Positions 44,173 to 56,807 of a DNA stretch of 64,000 nucleotides are shown here, piece by piece; within the stretch, counting starts at the first letter, position 1, and every line of letters starts with the position of its first letter. Both the position numbers and the translations under genes were made by a program. The stretch is from contig ML978158.1 in the NCBI GenBank assembly GCA_010015745.1, positions 124,001 through 188,000 of the forward strand, in the 5' to 3' direction. Under the pieces are notes generated by a model. It ran no database searches and had not been told where the DNA came from. It saw only the letters and a program-made list of their open reading frames with translations. This DNA comes from Setomelanomma holmii (Eukaryota > Ascomycota > Dothideomycetes > Pleosporales > Phaeosphaeriaceae).

Positions 44173-45335
44173 ATGCTCAGCCTCACAATTCAAATCCACC
44201 AATTATGGCTTTATACATTCAGCGTTCTCCTCGCTACCGCCGCGATAATGTGTCGCCTACTAGCACGCCGCTTCACGCGCACGCAACTACAACTCAATGA
44301 CTGGCTCATGATACTAGCATACCTACACGTGCTCGGTCTCGCCATTGCCGCAGATATCGGTACTCACATGCCACCGGAATAGCTGAACCCGCTTGTGTAC
44401 ATGCCAGCTAAAGAAGTCAACGGCGGTCACACATGGCGAAATGGGCGCGCATCAATCCTCCATGCCACACACAAGGCTCGCGCAGGTTTTTCAGCTAAAC
44501 ATGAAAGTCCGTCTGCCCCCATCTTTCCTAAGCTCTCCGTACCCTTCCCTCACTTCATTCGCTCGAACCGAACTAAATCACCCCACAGATGACAATCATA
44601 ATCTCCTAACTCCTCTCCTCCTCCTTTCTCGTAAAAATGAGCATCACACACTTCTACATCACGCTCTTCCCACACACTTTATTCACACGCATCTGCCAGC
44701 TTCAGCTCAGTCTGCTCACCCTATGCTGGCTGGGCGGCGGCTTGCCGTATTGGCTAATGTGTAGGCCGTTGGCGCATACGTGGGACAAATCGATTACTGG
44801 GGGAGAGTGTACAGATCCACGGGGTTTTTGGCTCGGAAAGATGTCTGGTTTTTTCTCATGGAATTGATTGCTCAAGTCGAAGATGACTTTGCTGATAAAT
44901 GTGAGGCAGGTATGAGTATACTGGCCTTATTCTTCGACTTGACATGCGTCATCCTTCCATTACCGTCGTGTGGGGATTGAAATGCAGCATCAGCAAGACA
45001 ATCAGACTTACTTTGCTGTTCAGTCTTGGATTATTGTACTTCTCCCTCTCCTAAACACCCAACACAATATATTGTGCTGAAGAAATTATAGTATTTGCGT
45101 CATAACCATCCTTCGCATAGCAAAAGCGTACACGCTCGACTTCGGCGATCTGACATACTCTACCGCCACAGCTGTCATGTGCGCGGTTCCAGAACCGGTG
45201 TTGTCGATTGTGGCGGGATGTATTCCGATTTCGGTGCCGTCGATATGGCGAGGTATGAGCAAGCTGAGGGCTGGTGGGACCCGGAACGGCGGTCGGACAT
45301 TACCGCAGTCGTATGAGTCTAGGGTGTCTGGGTGA
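44173..45335 (+). pseudogene. Decayed rhodopsin-domain (SAT4-type) integral membrane protein gene
   Basis: Pieces of a fungal rhodopsin-domain (SAT4/Pth11-like) seven-helix protein in the right order but several frames. Piece 1 (44173-44382): FSVLLATAAIMCRLLARRF and LNDWLMILAYLHVLGLAI, ended by TAG at 44380, with family-like LNPLVYMPAKEV after it. Piece 2 (about 44637-44870): ITHFYITLFPHTLFTRICQL, WLMCRPLAHTWD, TGGECTDPRGFWLGK. Piece 3 (44900-45060): LALFFDLTCVILPLP, then, one frame on, VWGLKCSISKTIRLTLLFSLGLL. Piece 4 (45085-45335): SICVITILRIAKAYTLDFGDLTYS and VPEPVLSIVAGCIPI. At least one nonsense change and two frameshifts are needed to explain it. Introns exist in this family but cannot account for the stop or the frame change inside the LPLP/VWGLK helix. 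Confidence 0.75.
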
Positions 45336-48300
45336 AGAAAGGGATCTTCGCCGTTACATTCGCGTGACAAGCAGAAACGGCTGGAAGACCACTTGTACTC
45401 AATGACCAGTATTATGATCTCGTCAAGAGGTGGGTGGTAGTGCAGCGGTAAGTCCCGTATAGGCAAGGGGGTGATCGGTCAATTGAGAGTTTAGTGCATG
45501 GCTGTGGGGCGAGAAGGATAGATCGCGAGAATAAAGAGGATCTTGCTGCATGTCGTTGTAGCACGGTTTTAGAAGAAGTTCACGTGGAATTGGAAACGAG
45601 TCTGGGGAGCGAAGTTCGCCTACAAAAGACACAGGTAATTGAAAAAACTCGGGATGGGTACTCAATGATGTGGCATGCAATGATGCTTCTTTGCGACAGG
45701 AATAGACTTGTTCAACCTTCTGCAGCATTCGCTTCGAGCGTGAGCCATTTGACCAGCGTTGCTATACTTCCCGTCGTGCTTGGCCTCTGAAATTGGTTTA
45801 GTTGGCAAATGCTCACAGAGTCTACATCAGTCATGACGTGTTGATGAGGGTAGCGTGACGGGTCTTGACTCCCAAGAACGTTGAGAGCGACAAAGCAGGT
45901 ACAAAAAAGGACTTCCGAAGACGAAGAATGTTGTGAAAACTCCAAAAACATACAACAGCGGGTATTCGCCAGTGGTCACCCACCTGACTACTAATCCGCC
46001 GGTCACGAGCTTGAGTACCGCTGAGCGAACGGGAAGCGCTAGTTTCTCGAACCTATGGTCGTATGTACTGTTCTTGACCATTAAAAAACTCATAAAGACA
46101 TCTCTCTGTCAAAGTGAAGGTCAGCTCACGTGCCCAGACCATATGCTAAATAGCAGGGAACCCTTGCACTTTTCAGTATACCGGAATCCGAACGCGAGGC
46201 TGCGATGGGAAGCCTCACATGAACCTCGAGAACCATAATAGATTGTGGTCGGACAGAGCTCGCGCGAGCTTGCAGTACCAGGGTACGGCCATGGACATGG
46301 GTAAGCGCGACACAAATGACACCGAATGGATCCTTCGGAGCTCGTGCCGTCCCGTGGAATCCATCTGCCAGATCTTGGGAATGCGTCGGATGATATCTGG
46401 TATTGCTTGAGCTAGCACCATGAGAGTCGGGTTGTTAGTGATGGAGTGCTCAAGGCAGTACCCTTTGGATGCTGCAATTCAATTAGGGCAAAAACAACGA
46501 CAGTGATCAAGACTGTGGTCTGGTCAAGGTCCAGCGGCTGGCTGTTCTCGAGTCTGTTCAATGCACCTTCCCATCCAGATCGACGGGACCGTCGACGGCA
46601 CACTATCTTAGGCAGAACCGTCGAGAGAAGTCCCATAGTGCTCCTGCAGAGGTGTTCAGCCCGTGTACCTGCTGCTGCTTTTACGGCTTAGTAAACATGT
46701 AGGATGTTGATAGATTCGCATGGGGTCGCATGATCGCGTATTCCTCGACCCATGACGCCTCGGTCGTGGGACGAACGGAGGCGCCTGCCATGTTGTTTGG
46801 GTCGTACGTGAGGCTAGTCTACCCATTCTGCCGGGAAGATTGGGGTTTCGAGAAACCTATATGCATATTCCAGGATCGCGCCTGGATGTCCTCGTGATAG
46901 GAGGTGCATGGACGTGGGATACTAATGTCTACATCATTGCAAGAAAGGCTGATAGCTCAAATCCAATACTTTGGTGTGGTGCTGTGACTAACTTGGCTAT
47001 ATCTGAAAGCTATTGTTGTGGTTGCGCATAGTATCTGCGTGTCTCGAGGCCGAACGGCTTTTGCCGTGTACCGGTTCTGGACCCTTTTTCACGTACTCTT
47101 TGTTTTTGACCTGCAACTCATCACTTGTCTCCCGGCAACACACCTTGACTCCGTGCCTGTCAAAGTGCATCATCAAGTATCAGCACTATCCACGCTCCTA
47201 AAATGGAGCTTCATCGTCGGCCCCTATAAGGTACATTGAAAATGTGACAGAGATCACGTGTCTTTCGCGAAACCTGACAAAGTTGGTTAGCCACCCACGT
47301 GATAAGCAAATCAAGCCGTGGTCTAAGCTTAAGCGCTAACGACGGGAGTGGATCATCGTATCAGCGCATCTCCAAAGTCAAGCTTTGGGTCGAAGGGTCC
47401 AGATCGCTAAATTTTGCCGGATAAAGTATTAGTGTAGCTGTAATCGCCGTTCACTCAAGCCGTCTGGTGCACAGTGCTGACCCGTCTCTCGTGGAAGCCA
47501 CAACCTCAGATTGCATCCCTGCTCTCGTGCGTGGAGACAACTACTTAATAGTTGCACACCAGTCTTCAAAGAGACGCTTGCTGCGATGCACGCGCATGGT
47601 CATGAATTAATCCCATGCTCGAGCGCATGATCGAGACGAAGTACTGTCGCTGTGATTTCCCCGAGGCTGCCAAGTACACGCCCTACTGTATGTACAGAGC
47701 ATAGACATGTCCAGGGTGCTGTAGATAGTCAGTAATGGCTACTCATGTTCGGGAGGTACCGGTGGTTCGGAAACTGGATTGCTTTTGGTGCAAGTGAAGC
47801 CACTTGGGAGGTACAGCATCTTGCACGTGCCAAACTTTGCAAAAGGCTGCGACGAAGAGCGCCTGTGCGCCTGGGCAGATTTGCAGATGGGACTGCACAC
47901 AAACCAGCGATGCCTCGATGGGTGAGTGTGGAGTATTAGACATTGGTACGCGCCAAGCGGCGAGCAACGGATGGATTGAGCTGATGTCGAGTCGTGTTTG
48001 CACCAGCCGCTACCGAGAGAGCGGTCTAAACGCGGCGCGGTACCAGCAAACCGCGCGAGCAGCAAAGTTGACGGGTGACCACAACGGTGACTAGAGGCAC
48101 ATTAGCACCCAAAGACGTCAGTCCCCGCGGCATCCTGTTCGCCCTCCTCTGGCCTGATCATTATCAAAACTATGTCCAACCCAGTGCCCAGGATTCATGG
48201 TCAGAGGACATGTGTGGCGGCATGCATCCGCTGCATTAGTGTTCATGGGTTGAGGCTCCTGGGACTGGGGGATTGCAGAGCCGCCAAGATCAGGACTTTG

Positions 48301-50471
48301 TAGACAATTCGAGCGCGCATCGCGATGACGTATGCGTTTCATTAAATGGCAGCCCGGACGATCATATTGTCCACCGTGTTGCGACGCAGTGGTTGGACGA
48401 GATGCACGCAGTCTCAAGAATAGCAATGGGCTTCGTGAAGGTACCGACATGATGTCCGTCGGGGCGGATGTCCTCTGCAGGTCCAGGTGCAGCAGCAGAC
48501 GGGGCTGCAGCCGGCGGCGGGCTCGTTATGGGTTTGAAAGGTGTCATATCTTTCCAGGCTGGAGCCCCATTTGCCGGGTCCAAGCCCGATTCCTGGCTGT
48601 AAATCATAGCAGGGCGCACGTTAGCGGGTAGGTGCGCCAGCCCGTACGGCAGGCAGGAGGGTCGTCACTCCCAATTGACCTTCAGCTGACTCTGACGCCG
48701 CCACCGGCGCGAGGGTGTTCCTGCGGCCGCCGTGGACTTGACGGACAGGTGAGGGAGGTGAAAGGACCCCTGGGACGGGCAGTGAATCAGACGCACGCGA
48801 TCAGAGGCGACGCTCCGGTAGGATGGGTTGACAACAAGGGTGAGATGAGCTTGTTGGCCAGCGCAGCGTATGGCGCGCGCAACGACGCCATCGGGGCGAC
48901 GATCGACTAAGCCGCATTGAGGGCGGCTCTATTGGGTGAGAGCCAAGTATCAGACGCAGCTCGGACGGTGGAGAGCAGCCCATCGTGGCGACATGCTCAG
49001 AGTCGCTGTGAGGTGAAGCGCGGCTTGGACTCGATATATTGGCGGGACGACATCGCGGAGACTCGTCTCAGCCGCAGCAGCTTCAGGATCGGCCAGCGCT
49101 CAGCAACGCGGGCTTCGTTCCCCGGAGTGAATGTCTCTCGTGCGTAGCGCCACAGATGCTGGGCCCCGTCGCGAGGTCGACCAGATGGCAGGGCAAGCTG
49201 CTTCCGAGTCCCACGTTCCACCTGTCACGCATCACGCAGCCACGATAGCGTGCAGGACCGTCGAGCTGAGCACGAGAAACCGCTCCACGCGTGCGATTGC
49301 TGCTGGATCCCGCTCAGCCGCCAAAGAGAATGCAGTGGTGAGGCTGCCGGTACTGCTCTGAGCAATCTCACCCCCAGGAAGAACCTCGGGCACAGGCAGT
49401 TTCCAGCTGGGCAGGCGCGACTCTGGGGCCTGCCGAAGCCGGAAAGAATGTGAAGTTAGTCTCTCCGCGCTGCAGCCGGCGCTGTCCGTCACTCAACGCT
49501 CGCAACCACACATCTCCCCCATATCATCGTCGTCGTGATAGTCTACCGCGCTGCTATTCTGGGCAGATTGCCCTCGGATCTTCGCGCTGGCTATAGCAGC
49601 GCACCCCTCCCCTTAGCCCATACGCCCTCAGATCAATGATCCCTGGCGCGCTCACAGACCACAGCCGCCATCTTTCATCACTGTTCCTGCGAGCGGTCCT
49701 CTCCACAGTCCTAGCGTCAGCCATCGTACCCTGGTCTGTGGCACGCATCCCGATCGAGCCTCGCACTACCGCTGCCGAGTAGAAACATGTTTTCTCAGTC
49801 CTGCACCTACTCATCTCTGTCCGTGTCGGTTTCCGCTGCTTTCGCAGACCCTACTTGCCCACGCCGAACCGATCCCATGTCCCTTGCTGGTCCAAGACGA
49901 GCCTCCTCACGCGCCCTAGTCTAGACCAACTACACAATCACTGGCCTGTTCTGGGGTTGTCGTCGTTTTACGTACAGCCTTTCCGTCCTGTCTGTCAACA
50001 GAGGGCTTGCCACTTGCTCCCTTTTGGGTTCATCAGCGGCGGTTGACACTTGGTGCGTGCTGCCCTCTCCAGTATAACTAACCTAGACGCCCATGCTCCA
50101 CATGGTTCCGCTGGGCTTGAATGATTGACTTCCCTGTGCATCCTCGTTGCTGTCCCACCGCAACACATTCCAGCAGTCACCACCATCTAGAGGCGATTCT
50201 CACCACCTTGGTACACTCGAATTGACGAGTATACCTGCCACACCGCTGTGACCCCGCAGAATTCTACGACTGTGGATCGACATTTGAGAGAAGCCAATCA
50301 TTCTTGGCTCCGCCGCACCCGTATCCAAGCGGACCAACATCATCCCGCCGCCTAGTCACGCCTGCTTTCATACTCGACTGTCTGCACAGGTACTGTGACC
50401 CGCCTCATCACGTCTTGCATTTCCATCCTGACCCACGCATGAAGTGAAGACCACTTTGGGTCCTCGAAGCT
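45336..50471. other. Large gene-free region upstream of the Zn2Cys6 regulator
   Basis: 5.1 kb in which no ORF longer than about 110 codons or with a recognisable domain occurs. Composition changes from mixed to GC-rich around 48-49.5 kb, where many overlapping ORFs on both strands are an effect of composition. The last part is the promoter and possible long 5' leader of the regulator gene. Confidence 0.5.
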
Positions 50472-53400
50472 ATGGCAACTTCTCAATTGGCCTCTCCGAC
50501 AGGGCTGGCCGGTGATGTGTCCCCCACCAGCAACCTGCCAGGAACGCCGGCAAATCCAAAGATGAGAAAGAGAACCAAGACCGGTTGCCTCACATGTCGG
50601 AAACGTCGCATCAAGTGTGGAGAAGAACGACCCACTTGCGGCAACTGCATCAAGTCGAAACGTCAGTGCGAAGGTTACAATCAGCGAGTGGTGTTCAAGA
50701 CCCCCATTGAGAACTGGCCAAATCACCCTGGTCATGTCAGCACCATACAGTATCACACCTCGATGCTGCCCGGCACTCGAAATCAGCCGTATCGACCATC
50801 TCATCCTGCGACCCAGAGCGGAGACGGCTCGCACACAACCATCCAGCCACGACCTCTAGCCAATTTCGACTTCTCAAGTGTGGACCCGAGCTCAGGTGGC
50901 AACCATCCATCAGCCCAGCAAGCCCTTGGTGGTACTCCAGTTTATGCCCAGGAGACCACCTACCAGCAGCCTCTTCCCTCTCCACATCACCAGCAGCCGC
51001 TAGTCTCGCCTCATCACCATGCTCATATGTCAACAAGCTCAGCCTCGTACTTTCCACAGGCTTCGCCTGTACATCCAAGTCCCCCAGCACAATATAGCAA
51101 TGAGCCCAGCATTAGCTATCAATCTACCCAACAATACGGACAGGGACAGACTTCCTATCAGCAAGTTCCGGTCACTTATGGCAGCGGGATCGATTCGAGA
51201 GCAGCTGTGTCTCAGGCTATGATACAGCAGCCAATATACCAGCATCAGTCAGTCAGTCAGCCAGAAGAGCAGAACTCGTATCAGTCGCATGCCAGCGTGT
51301 CACCACAAAGCGATCGATATCCTTCATATCCTGAGCCACGTCCGGTTGTACAACGATATAACAGCCACCCACAAGCTGCCGTACAACAAATTCCTGTTAG
51401 CTCAGTAGACATGAGCCAAGCTGGACCATACAACTACCCGGCGGCCGTTTCTCATGCTGACTTCACTCATTCTAGCTATTCTGTTCAGATACCCCATCAT
51501 GATTTCAGTGCGGATGTAAAGTATATGCCACAACCTGTCCTCGGTATGTCTCGTGTCTAGTTACATACCTCGTACACCTCAATGATTATTATTATTCTCC
51601 TTCCAAGTCCAATCATACCAACCGTCTCATCCTCGATATCGTGCATGTCTTTGTCATCGAGATTGCTCTCACAGCGCCACGTGCGCGCGTTTGGACTCTC
51701 ATTGGAACCAGTCTTCCTGCCTCTAATCTATAGTGCGCACATTTTTTATCTAGCTAACCCGTTCACTCTAACAGAGCAACCAGTGGCCGTTTCCCAAGCA
51801 CAAAAGCCTCAGCCGCAACTACTGCTAAGTGGCTTTGCAGGCAACGATCATGTCAGCCCCACACAGATACTCGACGAAGCCGCGGTAGAGAACGAGGATG
51901 ACGGCTATTGGGATGTGCACTCAGATGAGGAAATGCTCGATGCAGAGGACATGAGCAACGATAACACAATGCTTGCGAGCAAGGAATTCAGCATCATACG
52001 TCGAATACATATGGAGAATTCTAGCGATCTTGGGATCAGACGTTATGATGCGTTTCTGTACGATGGCCTCCTGTCGCAATACAGGCCAGAATATGCTGCA
52101 AGCCCTCTTAGGAACCCGAAGACTGCTCGTGTGTTCGCGCATTACATCCATGTCGTAAGTCCTCGCTGTACACCCCTTGAGCAGCACTACTCACCATGAT
52201 ATGCGATGCATTTACGGCACCGTGCCGGCCAAGGTGCATAAAAGTGGTCAGGCTCAGTGAAACAAGGCTTGGACGCCCGATGCATTAATGTCTCCTTTAA
52301 TATCGTTGCTAACTCTTACACAGACTGGGCCAACTCTGTCAATATACGAGCGGAACCCAAGGAACTCGACACTATTGTTCGAAGGAACGACTCCCGCAGT
52401 TCAACAGTCCTTGTGGACATACATCCTGCCTTTGAAAGCTCTCAGAAATCAAGGCCTACTACACGCCATGCTAGCACTTGCTAGCCTGCAAATTGCTCGA
52501 CTACAAGGCGCTTCCATCACGCCGTCTTACAAGCATTACGCTTATTCTCTCAAGCGTCTCGGACGAAACCTCGGCAACTCTAAGAAGCGCCTTTCCATCT
52601 CCACGTTAGCAACATCCATGCTCTTGGCATACTATGAGGTCTGGACGGCGGAACACACCAAATGGTCGACACACTTGGTCGGAGCTGCACAACTTCTTAC
52701 CGAACTCGACTTTAGATCACTCACACGCGAGGCACGCCGACTCAAGGCAGCGCAAACTGCAGAAGAGAGACAATTCCCGTACCAGAATCCAGAAATGCTC
52801 ATCGACCAGAAATACTTCGAGCAGAGGCTGAAAGAAAGCGCGATGATGCCAGACGCGAGTTTAGTGAGCACGATCGTGGGCAAGAAGATCAACTACGATG
52901 AGTTTGGCATGGTGATAGAAGAGAATGGCGCTAGATATGAGAAGAAGACTAGCCTGCCAGAAAAGCTAGATCTGCAGAGCTTCGAAACACTGCAAGACCT
53001 ATATTGGTGGTATGCTCGACATGATGCTTACCAGAGCATCATTAGTGGGAAAGCTCTTATGTAAGAAATCGACACTTGGAAAGCACGAGATGTCCTAACC
53101 TCTACCAGATTGCCATATCGGAAATGGTCCGATTGCCCTCCGCGGGCGCCGCTTGGCCGGGCAGATGCGCTCTATGGTACACACGATCATCTCGTGCTTC
53201 TTATTGCACGTATAGCGGACTTTACTGTTCGTGACAGGTCTCGAAAACTTGCACAAGTCGAGGCAGACGGTGGCTGGAGTCCTAGACCAGGCATGCCAGG
53301 CTTTGGCAGTATGGGTCCGCCACCCTCAATGAGCTCAGCTCCACCTGGCCATCCACCGACGCCAACGACACCAACGGGTCCTCCGTCACATATGCAGGGA

Positions 53401-54522
53401 CCCCCATCAAGATGGACCGGACCGCCTCCTCCTGGTTGGAAGGGTCCACCACCGCCAGGCTTCGGACCGCCACAAGCTGGGCCACCAACGCCAATGGAGG
53501 GACAAGGACAAAGGCCAAGTCCTTCTCGTGGTATACCGCTTTCTGCTATGCCGGACTTCTTTGGCATGGCGCCTGCTGGTCCGACTGCGCCGCTTTCCTC
53601 CAGCTATGCAAATCCAAACTATGAGCGCTCGCCACCAATTCCCAATACCCCCCACCCAGAGTTTGCGGATCTGCCCGCCGCGTATGAGACGGCCATCTTA
53701 GAGTGGAACAGTATCGCTGCAGCTCACGCGACTGCCGCTCAAATCCTTACTAACGTGGAGACATTCGCGCCGCTGCCACCAGACCTCTGTCCTCCTGTGC
53801 CGGGCGGCAACGGCAACATGACTCCATTTGGCCCGGCTCTGGTACATAGGAGCTACGACGTCAGCATCCTCTGGACTCTGCTCCACCTCGCCAAAATTCT
53901 GCTTCTCCGCGCCCACCCTGCAATGCCACCAGCTGCGCAGATGGCAGCCGGAATCTGTGCACAAGCTACACAGCCATACGCAATGCTCATCGGACGCATC
54001 ACATCCGGCATGCAGATTCCTATGGGAGAGGATCTCTCGCCATCCCTCGGTGCCGTACTAACTGAATCAACACTCTCACTCTTCTTCGCAGGCGTGCAAT
54101 ATCAAGACCCCACCCAGCGCGAATGGCTCATCACGCGCCTCCTCGAAGTTGACCGCCGAACAGGCTGGGCATCCGCCGGCATTATCGCACGCGGATGCGA
54201 AACGAGCTGGGAGCGAGCCGCGAGCATGGGTCGTGGGCCACCATATCAGCGACGTACACGGAGAGCCGGAGAAGAAGGGCCTCTGGTATTGGATCTGAGT
54301 GCGCCGCAGAGTCCGAAGTCGAAGAATTGGAGGGAAAAGGAAAGTGATGCGTATGAGCAGGGTGCGGTGAAGGTTAGTGATGCTGCTGGGACAAGGAGGC
54401 AGGGATGGGATGAGAATAAAGAGAAGGGGTTTGTGGTTAAGTTGAAGATGACGCCGTGGGCGTTGAATGTGTTTGGGACGGATGAGGATTTGAGAGAGGG
54501 GATGGAGAGGGTGGGATTGTGA
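50472..54522 (+). CDS. Large Zn2Cys6 transcription factor
   Basis: Four exons, 50472..51543, 51775..52154, 52324..53060 and 53109..54522, 1200 aa. The binuclear zinc cluster is complete: Cys39, 42, 49, 56, 59 and 66 (C-x2-C-x6-C-x6-C-x2-C-x6-C) with the basic RKRRIK loop, preceded by MRKRTKTG. Residues about 100-350 are Gln/Ser/Tyr/Pro-rich, a likely activation region. An acidic stretch (DDGYWDVHSDEEMLDAEDM) follows. From about residue 485 there is a fungal regulator middle domain: GPTLSIYERNPRN, LWTYILPLKALRNQGLLHAMLALASLQ, LATSMLLAYYEVWTAEHTKWSTHL. It is split by a Pro/Gly-rich insert at about 785-870, then resumes (LPAAYETAILEWNSIAAAH, RSYDVSILWTLLHLAKILLLR). The first intron is long for this genome (231 nt). 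Target genes unknown. Confidence 0.92.
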
Positions 54523-55457
54523 GATGATTGAGGGGGAGGGGTGACTAAAGGAGACGAAGCAAGGAGAAGAACCTCCTTGAAGAGAAGGGAGGAGTATAAA
54601 ACCGGGAAGACACGCAGGACACAGTAACGTCAAATACCCTCCAGCCAGACACGACGAGAATACCGCGGAACCCCAGAGTCCAAACATGTCGAAAAGCAGA
54701 CAATCAAGGGGTTTGAGGTGCCTGATCGAATCAAGACAAATACAACACCGAACTCGACACCGAACTTGACACCACGCCCGCTCGGACTTCACGCTCGCCT
54801 CGTACCTCTACAATCACCAAATGGTCCACTAGCATCAAGCCAGTGGCGACAACATAGCACTGGCCGCAACCGAGCAATATCACCCAATCGTCCAAAGCAA
54901 GCCCGATGCCAAATACGAAGACATGGACAATGGCAAGCTCAGGAATTATACCGCTATGAGATCTGCAGAATCAGGTCTGAAGAACAATAGACTGGTTTGC
55001 ATGTGGGAGTTCTGTGGACGGAAGTGATATACACCACGCAAGGCGAGTGCGCCATACGAATCAGCAACCTCACGAAACGAGCAATATTATACCCCCACAA
55101 AGCAATTTTAGATTTGGTTAGGGAGGCAGAGAAACTCAATCTTTCGGTTGTGGCGGCGTCATGTTGTGCCATGGAGACAGACACGCGTCCAGTAAGCTAG
55201 GCAGAAGCGCAATGCACGAGATCGATGCTCGAGATATATCTTTTCGTGTATGCTACATATGTTTGTGAAGTGAACAGAATTAGCTTCCCGCGCTATACTT
55301 TGCGTATGTCATGCCATAAAAACAAAACGCCCATGTCCATATCCCAGATATATAAGCAAAGTGTATGACTGACTCCAGAAACACCATGCCATCTATGCCC
55401 ATGAGCGACGCAATACCCCTCATACTATTCCACATCATACGCAGCGACTCCCTGTGC
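54523..55457. other. Intergenic between convergent genes
   Basis: 935 bp between the regulator stop and the ROT1 stop. Small ORFs only; nothing supported. Confidence 0.6.
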
Positions 55458-56392
55458 CTAAAAGAACAAGTACAGCACACCTCCACTCGCTGTCAAGAAC
55501 ACGCCAAACCACCACCACTGATCGGCCATGACCTTGGTGTTTCGATTCAGCTGGGTGCCATAGCTCAGCGGCATGTCACCACGTTTCACTTTTCCAGCTT
55601 TTGCGGTCTCGGTGACGAGCGGGTTGAGCGTGGTTGTTGGGAGCATTTTTGGGGGCGAGTATGCGAGGTACAGAGGCATGAGGGGCGCACCGTCCTGGCC
55701 GTAGAGATCGAGGCGTTGAACGGTTTTGCGGTAGCCGTCCATTGCTACTGTGTATTGCTGGGGTTCTTGTTAGCCTTCCTACTTCTTCCTGAATGTAGTC
55801 TTGGGGAGAGGCAAAGTACCTTGAAATGGTCGGTCGTGTTGTATCGTGTGTAGATTGCGTTCTTGTACTGGCATGGATCCGAGTACAATTGCCGTCCATC
55901 GACTTTGATGGGCTTGAGGACAAGCGAGCCGTTTGCAAGCTTCTCGAAGCTGCCGTGTTGCCATTGAATTATGCCCTTTGGACATTTTGGCGATACCGCT
56001 GTCAATCGTTAGCCACCTTCCAATCTCCCCGGCCGCGCGGTTTCCGACATACGGTTTGCAATCGCTCGATAGTACGCGCTCTCATAGAATCCATCTGCCG
56101 TAAAGCTGTAGCTGATACCCGTGTGTTTCGGCTCGGTGAACTTCTCGTTGACGGGGTCGTAGAAGCCCTAGTAAAGCTTGTTAGCAGCTGTTGCCGCAGT
56201 CGGTCCGGATCGTGAAAATAATCGTGATGTCGAATCGTGAGATCGTGGTTCGGTGCTTACATCGCCCGTCAGGGTCGAATTCGACTTGCTGCTCCATGTC
56301 CCCACGAGATCGGTCACGGGTACCGTTTGCGCTTGCACGTTCTGAAGTAGAGCGACTCCTGAGAGCAGCAATGCTGCTATTCTCGGCACCAT
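55458..56392 (-). CDS. ROT1: ER membrane chaperone Rot1
   Basis: This ER protein is needed for folding and O-mannosylation/cell-wall (beta-1,6-glucan) related proteins. Four exons, 56392..56261, 56167..56053, 55998..55820 and 55757..55458, 241 aa. The N-terminal signal peptide (PRIAALLLSGVALLQNVQA) is followed by the conserved luminal domain: LVGTWSSKSNSTLTGDGFYDPV, GISYSFTADGFYESAYYRAIANP, CPKGIIQWQHGSFEKLANGSL and VDGRQLYSDPC. One C-terminal membrane helix (WWWFGVFLTASGGVLYLFF) ends the protein. Asn-x-Ser/Thr glycosylation sites are present. Every splice lies between conserved blocks. It is divergent with the 5-formyl-THF cyclo-ligase gene over 415 bp. Confidence 0.94.
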
Positions 56393-56807
56393 AGTGAACG
56401 TATGCGAATGCGTAATTAAGCGAGTGTGTGGGGTCGGTGGTGCGCGTGGAGTGGTGAGTGAAAATGTGGTGGTGGTGTAGCCGGTGGTGGTTGTTGTTGA
56501 GTAGGGCTGTGTTGAAGATGCGAAGTTGGATGTTGCCGCCTCCTTCTTGGCTTTCGATGGAATGCGCCGTTGGACAGGGATCTTAGCGGACAATTGCAGA
56601 TCCACCGCCCGCCCTGACATTGTCAGCAGCCGCACTTGCCTTCGCCTCTTTTCACTGCTTTGGTGCACGAGAGCCCGCTGGAAGGAGCTTGTCAGTACGT
56701 CGCACGACAAGAGCGCCGTGGTGAAACTTTGGTCAACTGTGCACCTTCAGTATCGAAGATCTTTCCATTTCAAATATCGGGACGGTCTCGAGATTGGAGT
56801 CACAAGC
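56393..56807. promoter_or_regulatory. Divergent promoter ROT1 / 5-formyl-THF cyclo-ligase
   Basis: 415 bp between the two start codons contain both promoters. No specific sites are claimed. Confidence 0.45.

Noticed and set aside
48300..49500. Cluster of 60-99-codon ORFs on both strands
   Set aside because: Open frames in all six readings of GC-rich DNA; no domain, so attributed to composition.
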